This document shows, piece by piece, positions 47,355 to 58,560 of a stretch of DNA of 64,000 nucleotides. The notes below the pieces were generated by a model that was not told where the DNA came from, ran no database searches, and saw only the letters and a program-made list of their open reading frames with translations. The DNA lies in NCBI GenBank assembly GCA_032358165.1, contig JAALGY010000008.1:2170001-2234000 (forward strand), written 5' to 3'. The stretch is from Diplosphaera chodatii (Eukaryota > Chlorophyta > Trebouxiophyceae > Prasiolales > Stichococcaceae). The stretch's first letter is position 1. Every line of letters begins with the position of its first letter. Position numbers and translations under genes: made by a program.

Positions 47355-49455
47355 TCACCGCTTGTTGAGCAGCTCCTTTGCCTGTGCCTGTGTCTCCAGC
47401 AGTGCCTCGCTGGCATACTGCTTCAGGAGGTCCGCCTTCTTCTTGCTCAGCACCTGGAAGTACGCAAGCACAGTCGGCCCGGAGCATCTGACAGCCTGCG
47501 ATCCGCGCTACGCCGCACACGGTGTTCAAGCTAGGTGACACTGCACATGTTGCACAAGCTGTGCACGACTGGTCAGCGCGTGCAGCCACACAAGGAACGC
47601 TCTCATCCGGTCTGCTGTGAATGTGAAGGGGACAGACAGCAGTGGGGATTTGCAGTTCCGCGACTCACCCGAGCCTCAATCTCCTCCTGCTCGGGCAGCG
47701 GCACATACGCCACAAACTCCCGCTCCGCAGGCTCCGCGGCTCCCGAGGCGTCCATGCCACCGGCGACGGCCGCATACGCCTCTGCACGCTCTGCGGCCTT
47801 CGCCTCCCACTCCGCAACGGCCTGTAACGCACAGCGCAGCACGGGGAAAGCACCTCAACAGCACGGTGTGCAGTCCTGCTGGACCCGTCAACTGGTGTCC
47901 CATGGTTTGGGAAGCAGCAGGCAATGGTGCGGAGACCACGAGGCTGCATTGCTGACAGACCCCTGGACCCACCTCCGCCTGCATGGCCTTCTCCGCTGCC
48001 GCCTCTGCCGGGAGCAGGATGCCGTCCTCCTCATCCCGGAAGCCGTAGTAGTCGGCGTCGATGTGCTTGTACATCTCGTGCCGCGTCCGCCGCACCTGCA
48101 TCTCAGTGCAGTGCCTGAGCACGCGGTGGCTCCAGCAGCTGCACATACTCTGTGCCCGACCCATCCGCCACCTCCATAATGTAGCCGGGAGCGGCGGTGC
48201 CTGTGCCCCAGCTGTGCAGATTGCTGGCACGTACCTCTGACAGCCGCCAAGTCAATCTAATGGTCGAGGAGCACATGGCAACACCAAAACTTGCCAGACT
48301 CATGCAGGAAGGTGGGCACCTTGCGCGGGGGCTCCTTCTCGAACAGCTCCCGTACCCCCGGCAGCTGCTTGGCGGCGCCAAAGTAGCGGTACCCCCCGCC
48401 CCGCCCCGTGACCCCGTCACGCACCTCCTTCCCCTCGCTGTCTTGCACCTGAAGGAAGGAAGCAAAATAGCACCAGTGCATCGGGACGCTGAACAGCGAC
48501 GACTGGCTATGGCAGCCACAAGGTACACCCTTGCGGGAAGGCTCATGCAGCGCGTTCACATGCTTGAGGTGGCATGCCCATGCAACTCGGTGCGCGTGCA
48601 GTTCACCTTGGGTGCTGACTTCGCGTAGTCGGGCCCGCCCAGCTCCACGATGCGCCGCTCCCAGTGCCCCTTTTCTCGGATGAGCTTGTTAATCTCGTCG
48701 TTGAGGTCCCGCAGCCTGCAGGTCATGACTGTTATGTCAGTCCGAGAAGCAACTCATTTGTACGCCGCTTGCACGTGCTGCTGGACTGCAGATGCTGTGG
48801 TGACAGAACAATGCTCAGGGCGCGTTGCCGACATGCCAGGGTGCGTGCTGGGCAGCGTGTTGGGATGTATGTGAGTCGCAAGGTAGTGCAATTCTGGGCG
48901 ATCAAGCGCAGGAGTACGCACTTGTGCTCGCCGAGGCCTGCGTTCTGGATCTCCATGACCCGCCGACCGATGTCCCGGATGACCTGCGTGGTGACAGCAG
49001 GGTTGCAGACGCTTCAGCAGTCCCATCCGGATCCCCGTTGCAGGCATCACGCCAGGCTACAAGCACTTATTTGCAACATTTGCAACGGACTGACACTTGA
49101 TGCTGTACCTGCTGCCGCCATCTGTCCGCCTCCAGAAGGTCGTGGCACTCTGTTGCCAGGTATGGCCGCTTTGCCTTAGGTCCCCGCTCCTCATCTGGTT
49201 AAGTACAGAAGACATGCCTCAGGCATCACCTCAGGTGGCGCACAAATGGAGTTGGGGAGGTGCTCTGGTCTGTATTAGCGCAACGGCTTCGTGCGTGCCA
49301 CGGCGGCATCGCCAGAACCAGCAGAGGCTGCTGCATTCTGATGGCAAGCTAGCCTGCAAGACCGCCATGATGGCGCCCATCGGGTGCATCACCTTGTTTG
49401 GCCTGCAGGAACCTATTGAGCATGGACTGCGCCTTCTCTTCATTACGCGCCATGG
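47355..49455 (-). CDS. ISY1: Pre-mRNA-splicing factor ISY1
   Basis: Component of the NineTeen/Prp19-associated spliceosome, acting around the first catalytic step. Exons (approximate): 49455-49396 ([20 protein letters not shown], the family's near-invariant start); 49195-49111 ([19 protein letters not shown]); 48994-48922 ([18 protein letters not shown]); 48715-48610 ([19 protein letters not shown], then [11 protein letters not shown]); 48450-48293 ([20 protein letters not shown]); 48103-47975 ([19 protein letters not shown]); 47822-47672 ([15 protein letters not shown], then [16 protein letters not shown]); and 47457-47355 ([20 protein letters not shown], ending LLNKR then TGA). The conserved N-terminal helix, the YFGAAK loop and the C-terminal PLPEQEEIE segment are all present, so the gene looks intact. 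It is divergent from the TRIP4 gene with about 660 bp between starts. Confidence 0.96.
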
Positions 49456-50116
49456 TGAGCGGCGCCCGCTAGGGGCCGCCTTCTGTGAGAGAGGTCCCCT
49501 CCTGTGTCCTGCCGCCGCCGCTGATGCTACAGGTTTGTCAAAGTCCCACCAGCGGCGTCAGCACCAGCCACAGGCAGCCTCAAAGTTAAGCGGATAGCCG
49601 TGCAGGCTGATGCGGGTGCCGGGCCACCCCCGATGCAGTACCGAGACCGATCTGTGCAGTGCAGAAGGGCTGATCGGCAAACAAATCACGTGCAAAACGA
49701 GCGGGTTGCTGCTGTACGCGGCGCAGGACAAGTAGACCACGCGCCAACGAGGCTGCTTGTACACGTATGCTTGAAGTGTGGCCTGCTGCACAGCTCAGCG
49801 GCAGTCTGTGCCAGATGCAAGGTCTCACAAAACCCTGCATGCATGCTTCGCTGCAGACCTGACTGCAGGTGGTGGCGCTCGAATCCAGAGACTGACTGCA
49901 TTGTTGCAGGATATCAGTGGGCTCCCGCTAGCTGACTAACCGATTCTGCTTTGGGGACCACACCGGCGGAAGCGTTCACAGCATCAGACGCGCATCACCA
50001 TGTGCGGCACCAAGCAGGCCAGCGCAACCGCTTGGATGTCTCAGCCATAGGCCAAGCTGTGCTGGCTCAGCAAGTTGCAACTATCATAGATATAGATCCC
50101 TGCGCATTGGCTCGGT
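49456..50116. promoter_or_regulatory. Divergent intergenic region ISY1 / TRIP4
   Basis: 660 bp between two ATGs pointing away from each other. It probably holds both promoters and 5' UTRs. No motif could be assigned. Confidence 0.4.
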
Positions 50117-53100
50117 ATGGCGCACCTAGAGGAGGAGCTGAAGGGTGGCATCGTCGAGGCGCTCGGCTGGGATGCATTTGTGGCGGAGGGCGTCGTCACA
50201 GCCATCGCTGAAGCAGGCGCGTGCGATGCTGCAAACTGACTTGCTCATGTATTCAGCATGCTATGGCTCTTCAGGAAAAGCGGCGATGTACCCAGCATAT
50301 CACCTCATGGCAATAAGCAGCGGACTGTGCGTTCGTCACTCGTGTGCAGGTTCGCAGCGCGAGGTGGATGATATTGTCACCGACTACCTGGGTGGCGGGA
50401 AGCAGGTGGGAGGTCCAAGCACAGCAAGCAGACAGTGCATGCACCTATGCTGTGATCTGCACAGGGTGCGCGCCCTGGCTAGGCAGAACACCTAATGAGC
50501 AACTTCATTCTGCACGTTCTTGTGCGCAGGTCAAGGAACTGGTGGCAAACTATGTGTCAGCCCGCGCACGCGAGGCAGCATCAGCGCAGCCGCAGCTTCC
50601 AGCAGCCGCGTCGGCGTCCACAGCGTCTGCTTCGACCAGACAGGTGGCGCGGCACCCACTGCCGCGGCAGCCTGATGTCATCCATGTCTCACTGTAGAAT
50701 CAGATTCCAATTGGTGAATCGTTTCTGGGAAGAACAACTAGGGCACTTTCCGTTTTGTCCAGGCATCGAATAAATTCCTGCCCATGCTTGCAAGCAGCAC
50801 ATGAGCGATTGGAAACGGGCCTGCTGCTGCAGACGCCCAGCGGCTTTGCGAGGGCGGGGGCGGCGCGGCTGACGGACATGCGCGGCGCTGAGGGGCAGGA
50901 GGTGAGAGACCTCGTTGGCATCGAGAAACACGCCACAGTCGCTGCATCACACCGGTGCTTGTGGGCTCATGTGGATCTGTGCCACAGATGTGTCCAGCAG
51001 CAGGCTTTGGGTCACGTCCTGACCTGGTTCCTGCACACACGGCCGCCAAACCCTGGTGCAGCGTGCGCGCTTCTGCTCCCATGTGCGCAACCAGTCGCTG
51101 AGGGAGCGCCGCTGTGCGATGCCCGCAGGCCAGCAGCCCGGAGGTCGTGGACGGGCTGCCGGTGAGGCGGCCCGCGCGCAGCAGCCGGCGGGGCGCCGTC
51201 GGCGCGGCCCCCGGCAGCGCCAGCCAGAAGCCCAGGCCGCCCAAGCTGGAGCGGCAGGTGCGACGGTGCTATCTTGTGGCTGTCAAGTGTCGGCGGGCAT
51301 GATGACCCGACGTGATGGCTGTTGAGCGTTGGTGGGCATGATGACCTGACGGGGGCACGACGCTGATGCTCAGCCGTGGCGCGCAGGTGGTCAACTGCCT
51401 GGCGTGCGGGAAGGTGTACGACTGCCGCAGGACGCTCACGTCGGACATCACCGCCTTCGTGGGTGAAGCCTTCGACGCTCGCTGCACGCTCCACCTGCGC
51501 TTCCCCACAGCTCCTGTCGTGGGTGTGGCACAGCCAGCCAGGCGCTTTGCCAGCTGTGTGAAAGGGTTTGCGGCCCTGAGGAGAGCTCAGAACTCAGAAG
51601 GTGAGGCTCGAGCCCTGTGTAAACCCGTTCTGCGGGGACACTCAACTGCAGAGTCTGGCGGCGTCTGCACCTTCTGCGGCCACCGCATAGCGCTGACGCA
51701 CGCGGAGCGCAGCGAGACGCGCGACATGCGGCAGCGGGCCCACCCGTCTTCCGGCGGCGCCGCGGCAGCCGGCTCCACCGGCGACACAGCTGGGCTCCCC
51801 GCCTCCAAGGGTGCGTGTGGACCCTGCAGACTCTGCTGCCAGGTTCTGGCGCAGAGCGTGGAGCGCCGTGCGCAGCTGTCGGGTGCTGCGCGTCTAGAGC
51901 GTATGCCGGCAGCAGTTTGAGCGGGACGGGGCAAGGGCCAGTCCTGCAGCAGGCCGGAAAGGCTGCCCCCATTTGAGTCTAGGCAGCCTTGCAGCTCAAG
52001 GCTGACCTGAGACGATGTGCGTGCAGCCTGCAACCCTGCAGAGCAGGCTGACCTGAGACGGCGTGCTTGCAGCGTCGCCCGAGGCGGCGACCCCAGATGC
52101 TGGGGAGGCGGCGGCGGTGGCCTTCAAGGACCGCCTGGTGGAGGTGCGCCCGGGACCCCTGACACGCCTCTGCCCTAGAGTCCTGACGGCACCATCCAGC
52201 ACCATCGGACGCGGTGCCGTCACCACCGTCTGTCAGTTGCAGCGACCCGCGCCAGCAGTGCACGTGCCGTCACCACCATGAACTTGCAGCTGCGTGTGCA
52301 TGACCACCAGCTGGTCGCGGCAGTTGGGTCCCGGATCCGAATCCATGCTGTCGGCCCCCTGAACCCTGGGCCGTGCCGCTGCCAGGCGGACCGCAACTCG
52401 GCGCGCCGCACCACGGTCGTGGACGACCAGGCCGACTTCTTCGAGATCGACGGCAATGCGTGGCTGTCGGACGAGGTGCGTGGACGGTCGCGACTACACA
52501 ATGAACAACGTGCTGTGATGCTCCCCAGCTGACGTGCACCACCTGCAAATGCCACGGATGCTCTGGGGACCTGCCTCGCCGGGTGGGGAGCTGCCCCACC
52601 ACCAGGCCGGCAACCCTAGACCCGAAACCCTAAACCCCTGCGGCGGCATGGGCACCCAGCCACGCAGCCCCGCTGCCGAGCTGACGCGGCGCGGCTCGTG
52701 GTGCCTCCCCAGGAGCGGCGCGCGCTGCGGGAGCGGGAGCGGGCGATCCGGGAGGCGGAGGAGGCCCGCCGCAAGCGCGTCACCGTGACCGTCGACCTCC
52801 TCGGGCGCCGGGTGTGCTCCCATACGCTCTACCGCAAATCATATGCGTGTTGCTACCGATCAGTTGCACCATCACTGCAAATAACATGATGCGCACATGA
52901 GCATAGGGAGTCCAGCCCCTGAAATTTCTCACCACTGCTGAGTGATGCATCAGCTCGACCGTCCTGGTGTACCTGCAGGTACTGATGGCAGACGAGCCCG
53001 AGGAAGCGGCAGAAGCGGCGGCCGGCGGGCGCACCACCGCAGCCGCCGCGGCGGCCACCGCAGCAGAGAAGCCGCAGGTCGGCACATCGCCATGGATGCA

Positions 53101-53631
53101 GGCCTGCGGCCCTTGATGGCCGTCACGAAGATCACCTGCTGACGCAGTGCCGGGGTTCCAGAGAGTGTTTCTTGCAAGCCAAGGGGTTCATGACATCCAT
53201 CAGACCCAACGCTGCATGCTTCCCGGGCTTCGCTGCAGGGTGGGGGCGCGTCACTGGCGGCGGTCAGGGAGGCAGACGCCGAGCGGCAGCGCCTGCGCAT
53301 CACCCAGAACCCCAACTTGACCATCCACCCCATGTTTGTGCGGCCGCCGCCAAAGCCCACAGCCGATGCAGCCAGCGCCCGGCGCAGCGCCAGTGGCGGC
53401 GGCGACAGCAGCGGCGCCAGCAGACATGCAGGCAGGCAGCAGCAGGGTACTGGGGGCCCGGACTCGCTTGGCGCTCAGCACGCGGCCAGCAGTGGTAGCA
53501 GCAGCCAGCAGCATCGCCAGAAGGCGGGACAGGCAGGGGACGGGCAGGCGGAGGCAGGAAGGCGCAAGGGGCCGCCGAGGTTGCAGCACGACGACCCCTT
53601 TACTGCGGCAGCGGTTGTTGCACCAGGTTGA
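50117..53631 (+). CDS. TRIP4: Activating signal cointegrator 1 (TRIP4/ASC-1, Rqt4-type zinc finger protein)
   Basis: Subunit of the ASC-1/RQT complex, which splits collided ribosomes and supports transcriptional coactivation. The first exon (50117-50216) encodes an N-terminal helical domain (LKGGIVEALGWDAFVAEGVV), continued by SQREVDDIVTDYLGGGKQ and VKELVANYVSARAREA. The first intron uses a GC donor (50217), required by phase. A C2HC5 zinc finger is split over exons: NCLACGKVYDCRRTL at about 51390-51462 and GVCTFCGHRIALTHAE at about 51657-51800. Later exons give RRTTVVDDQADFFEIDGNAW, a charged helix (ERRALRERERAIREAEEARR) and NPNLTIHPMFVRPPPKP. The C-terminus is low-complexity (Ser, Gly, Gln) and ends VVAPG with TGA. 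The C-terminal ASCH domain of animal TRIP4 is not seen, as in the yeast Rqt4 form. Confidence 0.88.
51270..51354 (+). repeat. Tandem 39-bp duplication in a TRIP4 intron
   Basis: Two adjacent diverged copies share the GGGCATGATGACC(C/T)GACG core and a TGGCTGT start. They lie in the intron just before the first zinc-finger exon. Confidence 0.75.
51984..52074 (+). repeat. Tandem 46-bp duplication covering an intron 3' end in TRIP4
   Basis: GGCTGACCTGAGACG followed by a G/T-rich stretch and GTGCAG or TTGCAG occurs twice (52000 and 52046). This duplicates the polypyrimidine-poor acceptor region before the exon encoding SPEAATPDAGEAAAVAFKD. Confidence 0.7.
52611..52637. repeat. Interstitial telomere-like motif in a TRIP4 intron
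   Basis: Degenerate CCCTAGA/CCCGAAA/CCCTAAA units in tandem, the same family as the CCCTAAA motif in the GWD intron at 37545. Confidence 0.7.
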
Positions 53632-54513
53632 GCCATCAAGGTTGTCACTCACACCCAGCCTGGCATTGACCTGCAGCAGCACCCTCTTAGCATGAACCTG
53701 CAATTGTATGGTATGGTGTGGGATGTGCAGTGGGTGTTAGCCTCAACCCTGAGCTTCCATGATAATCACTATCACTCCCTGGTACCATCATCGCTTCCAT
53801 TCAAATCCAGGTACCAGCTACACCCTTGCGTACTTGCAGAATGACAAAAAGCAAAACCCCAGATGCCGATCGCAAATGCAACTACCATACTGTATTGCCA
53901 TGCAAAGGTATCATGACCAGGTCATGCCACCCAAAAATCGGTATGCCTATGCTAACATGCTGACCGGCGGGCGGCATGTGCAAGTGCAATGCCGCCACAA
54001 CCGCCTAGTCTACACTACCAAGACTTCAAGTCGTTCATATCAGAGCCCTTGAAAACATCTGGGAAGATCCATGGCATCTGGCACAACTTCTGCAGACCCC
54101 GCTTTCGGGAACCCAAACCAGAAAAGGACTGTCTGCAGTTGAACCATTTGCCAACTCCGCACACCGCACCTTCATCTGTTCGACAAGCCCTCGGATTGCA
54201 AGCGCTGCTGAAAATAGCATGTTTTCGTTCACAGGGATCCGTTCACGTTGTATAGGGTTTCCACGTCGCCTTGGCAGCTTCACATGTATGACTTCCACAC
54301 GCTGCAACAGGTGTGCAGGTGCCGGCTGTCCAGCGGCTTCACCACTGGCACGACCAGCTGTGCAGCTGGCGCTTACACAGCTGCGGGCCCGGTTGCGTCG
54401 TGGCCCACGCGCTGCACACACATGCACAGTGACGTTGGTGCAGCTCCAACAACTCAGATCCGATCAGGCAGCCAGCAGGGTGACAACCAGGGTCCAGAGT
54501 GCGTGACAGAGTA

Positions 54514-56669
54514 TCAAAAGGCAGACGAGGGCGCCCAATGGTCACCACACTTCCACCGTTCCACGGTCCCATTGAAGGGGTCTGACGGCCCCACCTTGCC
54601 GCCGATGCCGTGGGCGTGGTGCGAGTCGTCGCGCAGCAGGCCCAGGAAGATGAGGCTGAAGGCGTTGCAGATGGCGCCCATCAGCGAACCTGGCACAGCA
54701 TTCATAGCGCAGGTCAGTGCTCGAGCGCCCAGCACGCTGGCGTGGCCCAAGGGAGGACGTTCCCCTTGATGGCATAGCGTTGGCGACGTGTGTCTGGCTC
54801 AGCACATTTGACGGGAGCAGGCTGCAGTTTGCCCCAGATCTTCAACCAGAGCGAAGGAGGGAGGCGCAGCTGTGCCACACACTTGCGCAGTACCTTGGGC
54901 GTCGGCCGGCATACTCCACTGAGTCTGGGCACGCCAGCACCATTGACTCGGGTCATCATACACCTCGGCAGACATTTGACCAGGGCACTAGGGCACACCT
55001 GTCAGGGTGGCCTTGATGCGGGTTTTGCCGTACAGCGACTGAGAGATGGGGGAGCGGCTGAACCAGAAAAGCGAGTTGACCTGCAGCGTCGTCAGCACCT
55101 GCAGGCATGGGCACGGAAGAGTTCAATCACTCGCCTGGTGGCTTTCACGCCATTGGCGAATGAGATCAGCGACCATCAGAGACAGGTCAGGAGGTGGGCG
55201 GGTCCTGCTGGAAGCCAGGCAAAGCACCAGTGGCAGATACCGAGACCGCTGTGCTCACAGCAGGCACGCAGGTCATGTTGCGCAGCCTCAGCTGAAAGCA
55301 TGAGCCCTCAGCATAGGAGGCACATCCGCCATGCAGCATTGTTGTGACAGCAGCTCCTGGACCTGATGCTGGGCAGACGCGATTGTGGAAGCGAAACAGA
55401 TTGCAGAACGAGGGGGCGAAAAGACGCACGAACACATAGACGAGGAAGGCCATTGCGGTGTGCTTCAGGCGCAGCAGGTGGCGTGGCATGACCAGCAGGA
55501 TCAGGATCATGGTGAAGATGAACACCTGCAGTATGGAGATGCACGAAGTGAGGTCAAAGCAGTGGTTTAGCTCCAGCATAGCAAGTTGCGCAATTATGTA
55601 CCCGACTGCTGCAACTGGGTTGCCATCCTGTGTGCACACGCCCTCGTGGGCGCACCTCGAACATCAGGATCCACCACTGCAGGGCGAACTGCTTGGGGCC
55701 ATCATTCGGATATGGGACCTGCACTACATAGATGGTTCGGTTGCTGCTGCCATCACATAGCAAAGGACATCATCCAGCAGCAGCCATGTGCTCTTAATAA
55801 TCAGCCGCCATACGCACCAGGCGAACATGTTGTAGCCATAGGCAAAGAGGCTACAATATCGGCAGGCAGTAAGGCATAGGTCGGAAGCAGCAGCACCTGG
55901 TTGCCCGATTGGAACTGCTCAACGTACAGCGCCTGCTGCTGCGGGAACAGTGCCAGGCTATTGGCACGGCTCTGCAGTGACGACAGACCGCCCAGCACAA
56001 TGATGAACGCCTGTGCAGTAGTGTCACAGCGGCTGATGATACTGCGGATTTAGGTGTCTCAGATGAGCAGGATACCGTGTTACACACCACACAGCCCCAT
56101 GCATCCTGCCATCTGGGTTGCACATGGTGCCGACCATGAAGACCACTTCCTAACAAGCCCACTGCTGAGCCTGGCGTCATGCAATGAGGGGCGACCGGCG
56201 TGTGGCGACTGGCGCAGCATGACACTAGTTGTGGATGCTGGAGCACGCTCTGTCGCAGAGCACACGCACGATGGCGGTCATCAGCTGTGTGGTGGCGAGG
56301 CCGATGCGCGCGCCCGCGTTCAGCGCAACGCCGTCATCGCAATTGGTGGCCACCTCGCCCTCGCGGCCGCCACGGCCGCCGAACATGCCGCCACGCTTTG
56401 CCGGCGGTGCACCTGCAGCGCACATGTACTTGTCCAGTATGTGCCATGCACAGGGCCAGCGCTCCAGGGGTGGAGGAAGGCGCCTGACGCCTAGTCAATT
56501 AGCTGCCAGTGTCCATTCCCACGAGCATGTAAGTGACTGAAGGGGGTGAAAGGGGGCATATGTTCTAGCACTATCATTTTTAAGTCGCACCAGTGGGGGC
56601 GTCATTCGTTGCCGGCGCAGCGGTGCCGCCGGTGTGCATGCCGCCAGGTGTGGGAGCGGTGGCAGCCAT
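54514..56669 (-). CDS. Four-helix membrane protein, paralogue A
   Basis: No named family assigned; the four-helix layout is MARVEL-like. Exons (approximate): 56669-56587 (MAATAPTPGGMHTGGTAAPA), 56415-56273 (APPAKRGGMFGGRGG then NAGARIGLATTQLMTAI), 56020-55890 (AFIIVLGGLSSLQSRANSLA), 55721-55657 (YPNDGPKQFALQWWILMFE), 55525-55433 (ILILLVMPRHLLRLKHTAMA), 55100-55005 (VLTTLQVNSLFWFSRSPI) and 54690-54514. The last exon encodes SLMGAICNAFSLIFLGLLRD and an in-frame stop after SSAF. It may instead splice at the GGCAAG|GTGGGG site to a further exon, leaving the true C-terminus open. Hydrophilic, Thr/Pro-rich N-terminus in the cytosol and four helices are inferred. Compared with paralogue B the N-terminus and loops differ most. 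Confidence 0.75.
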
Positions 56670-58560
56670 CTGCAGTAGCATGCGAAACAACGTTAGAGAT
56701 GACGCCGGGTGGGGAAGCTTGCAAGCTTCCGTCAAGCGGCGGTTCTGCGGCGGTTTGACCAATGCCTGGTCGCACCCGGCGAAGGAAACCACGTTGCGTT
56801 CTCACGCCCGGCAACAGGTACAGGAGCCGTGGCCAACGGATGAGGGTGCCCGGAATGCGTTGCAACCAGGTCTAAATACGCGATGCAGTCATTGCGTGTG
56901 TGATAGAACATGTGTCCAAACATGTGGCAGGCAGTGAGTCAGCACTTTATATGGGTGCCCCGGCCCCGGCAGTATGCTGGGCCAAGAATGGCTATAAACC
57001 CGTTCAGCCACTAACCGTGCTCCGTAACCATCGTAAGAGCTCTTATAGATCGGAGACGCTTGCAGACACTGCCGGGAAGCTCGTCTGTAACGCAGCCGGC
57101 AATATGCGCTTGCAGTGCACGACAAAGCACGCGCAGGCGGACTGGTGGCACGAGAACGGTTCAAAAGAGGTCACAACGGGGGACGCGGGACACTGCTTTG
57201 AACGCAGGAGGACTGCCGTGTCGGGCGATGTCGTGACGCAGCTTGAACTCCGAATACTGAGCCACGCCCTGCAGCCAGCTGCTCACTGATAAATACAGCC
57301 GGCTGCAACAGAGCGGGGCAGAGGTGCCGCGAAACTGCGGCAGGGGCGGCGGCTGAGGCAGTGCACACGCGCCCCTCTGACTCGACTCGCGGGTTGCAGG
57401 ACGAAATCACGTGCGGTGATGGCCAGCACGACGGTCCGGCTAGCCCTTCAGGTCCCTTCACTTAAGTGGAACCGTCTTGCCTTTGCGTCGGCAGAGTATT
57501 GGGTTTGCTCCACATGCACACGTCGGCTCACCTTGGGATGACTCAGCGAGGGGCGTGTCGGCAAACTTGTTCGGTGGACCTGCCGCTGGCAGAGGTTTGC
57601 AAGTCTGTCCTGATCTATTAGCACTTCGGAGCAGGCACGTCCGGCAACGTATGTGCTGAGCAGCCGCCGCTGTTGCGACCTGAAAGGTTAACGTGATGGG
57701 ACTCTCATGCCGGATTCTGTTCCCAGATCTCAGATCCTGATCACTGCCCATTTACGGCGGCCGCTGCCCACCGTGCCCCCAGCGAGGAGTTACTGATATA
57801 CGAGCAACTCCCTTGAAGCAAGCAAGCAGGCACAATAGGCAATATACAGAGGGCATATAACAACCCTTTACTAGATATAGCCTTACTAGACATAGCAGGA
57901 CCCTGGCAGCACTTGGTTGGTGATATTGGGATGCACATCCACCGGCAGCAAACTGGGCACTTGCACCAACGCAATGTAGGTACAAGCTCTTCGATTCCAG
58001 ATGTTCACTGCACTCCGCGTAGAAACGTGTCCTTTACATGAAATTGCACTTGCATGCAGAACCGACATGCAGTAGCAGACACCGCAGATGTCGATTGCTG
58101 ACGCAACAAACAAACTGAAGTGCAGTGCTTGAAATATCATGCCAATGAATGGGTGAAGCCACTACGTCTGCTGCCTCGACTGTTCGACATGCTGGCTGGC
58201 TGGCGGCATGTGCAGACGCAATGCCGCCGCACCATGCAATACCCACGTCAACACTATCAAAACTGCAAGCCTCTATCTCCCAGATGCCAAACCCTCACGT
58301 GCATGATGAGCTGTGCAGCATCCGGCTGGGCTTGCTCTGTGATGAGCCTCTCAGCGCACCCCACCGCTTGTGACTGTAAGTCCTCTCCGACAAGGCCCCC
58401 ACAAAGATCGTCTGTCTAGCCACGTCTTGATCTGTAGTTGCTGCTGAATACGTAGTGTTCCACTCGCACTCACAAACAAAGGAATGGCACACATCCCTCT
58501 CGGCAGGCGCTCTCCATATGAACTTGTTTTGCGCTGTAATAGGCGCTCTCTTGATGCAGG
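56670..58560. other. Intergenic region between the two paralogues
   Basis: About 1.9 kb: promoter side of paralogue A, including 5' flanking sequence shared with the region upstream of paralogue B, then the 3' flank of unit B. No further exon supported. Confidence 0.5.
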
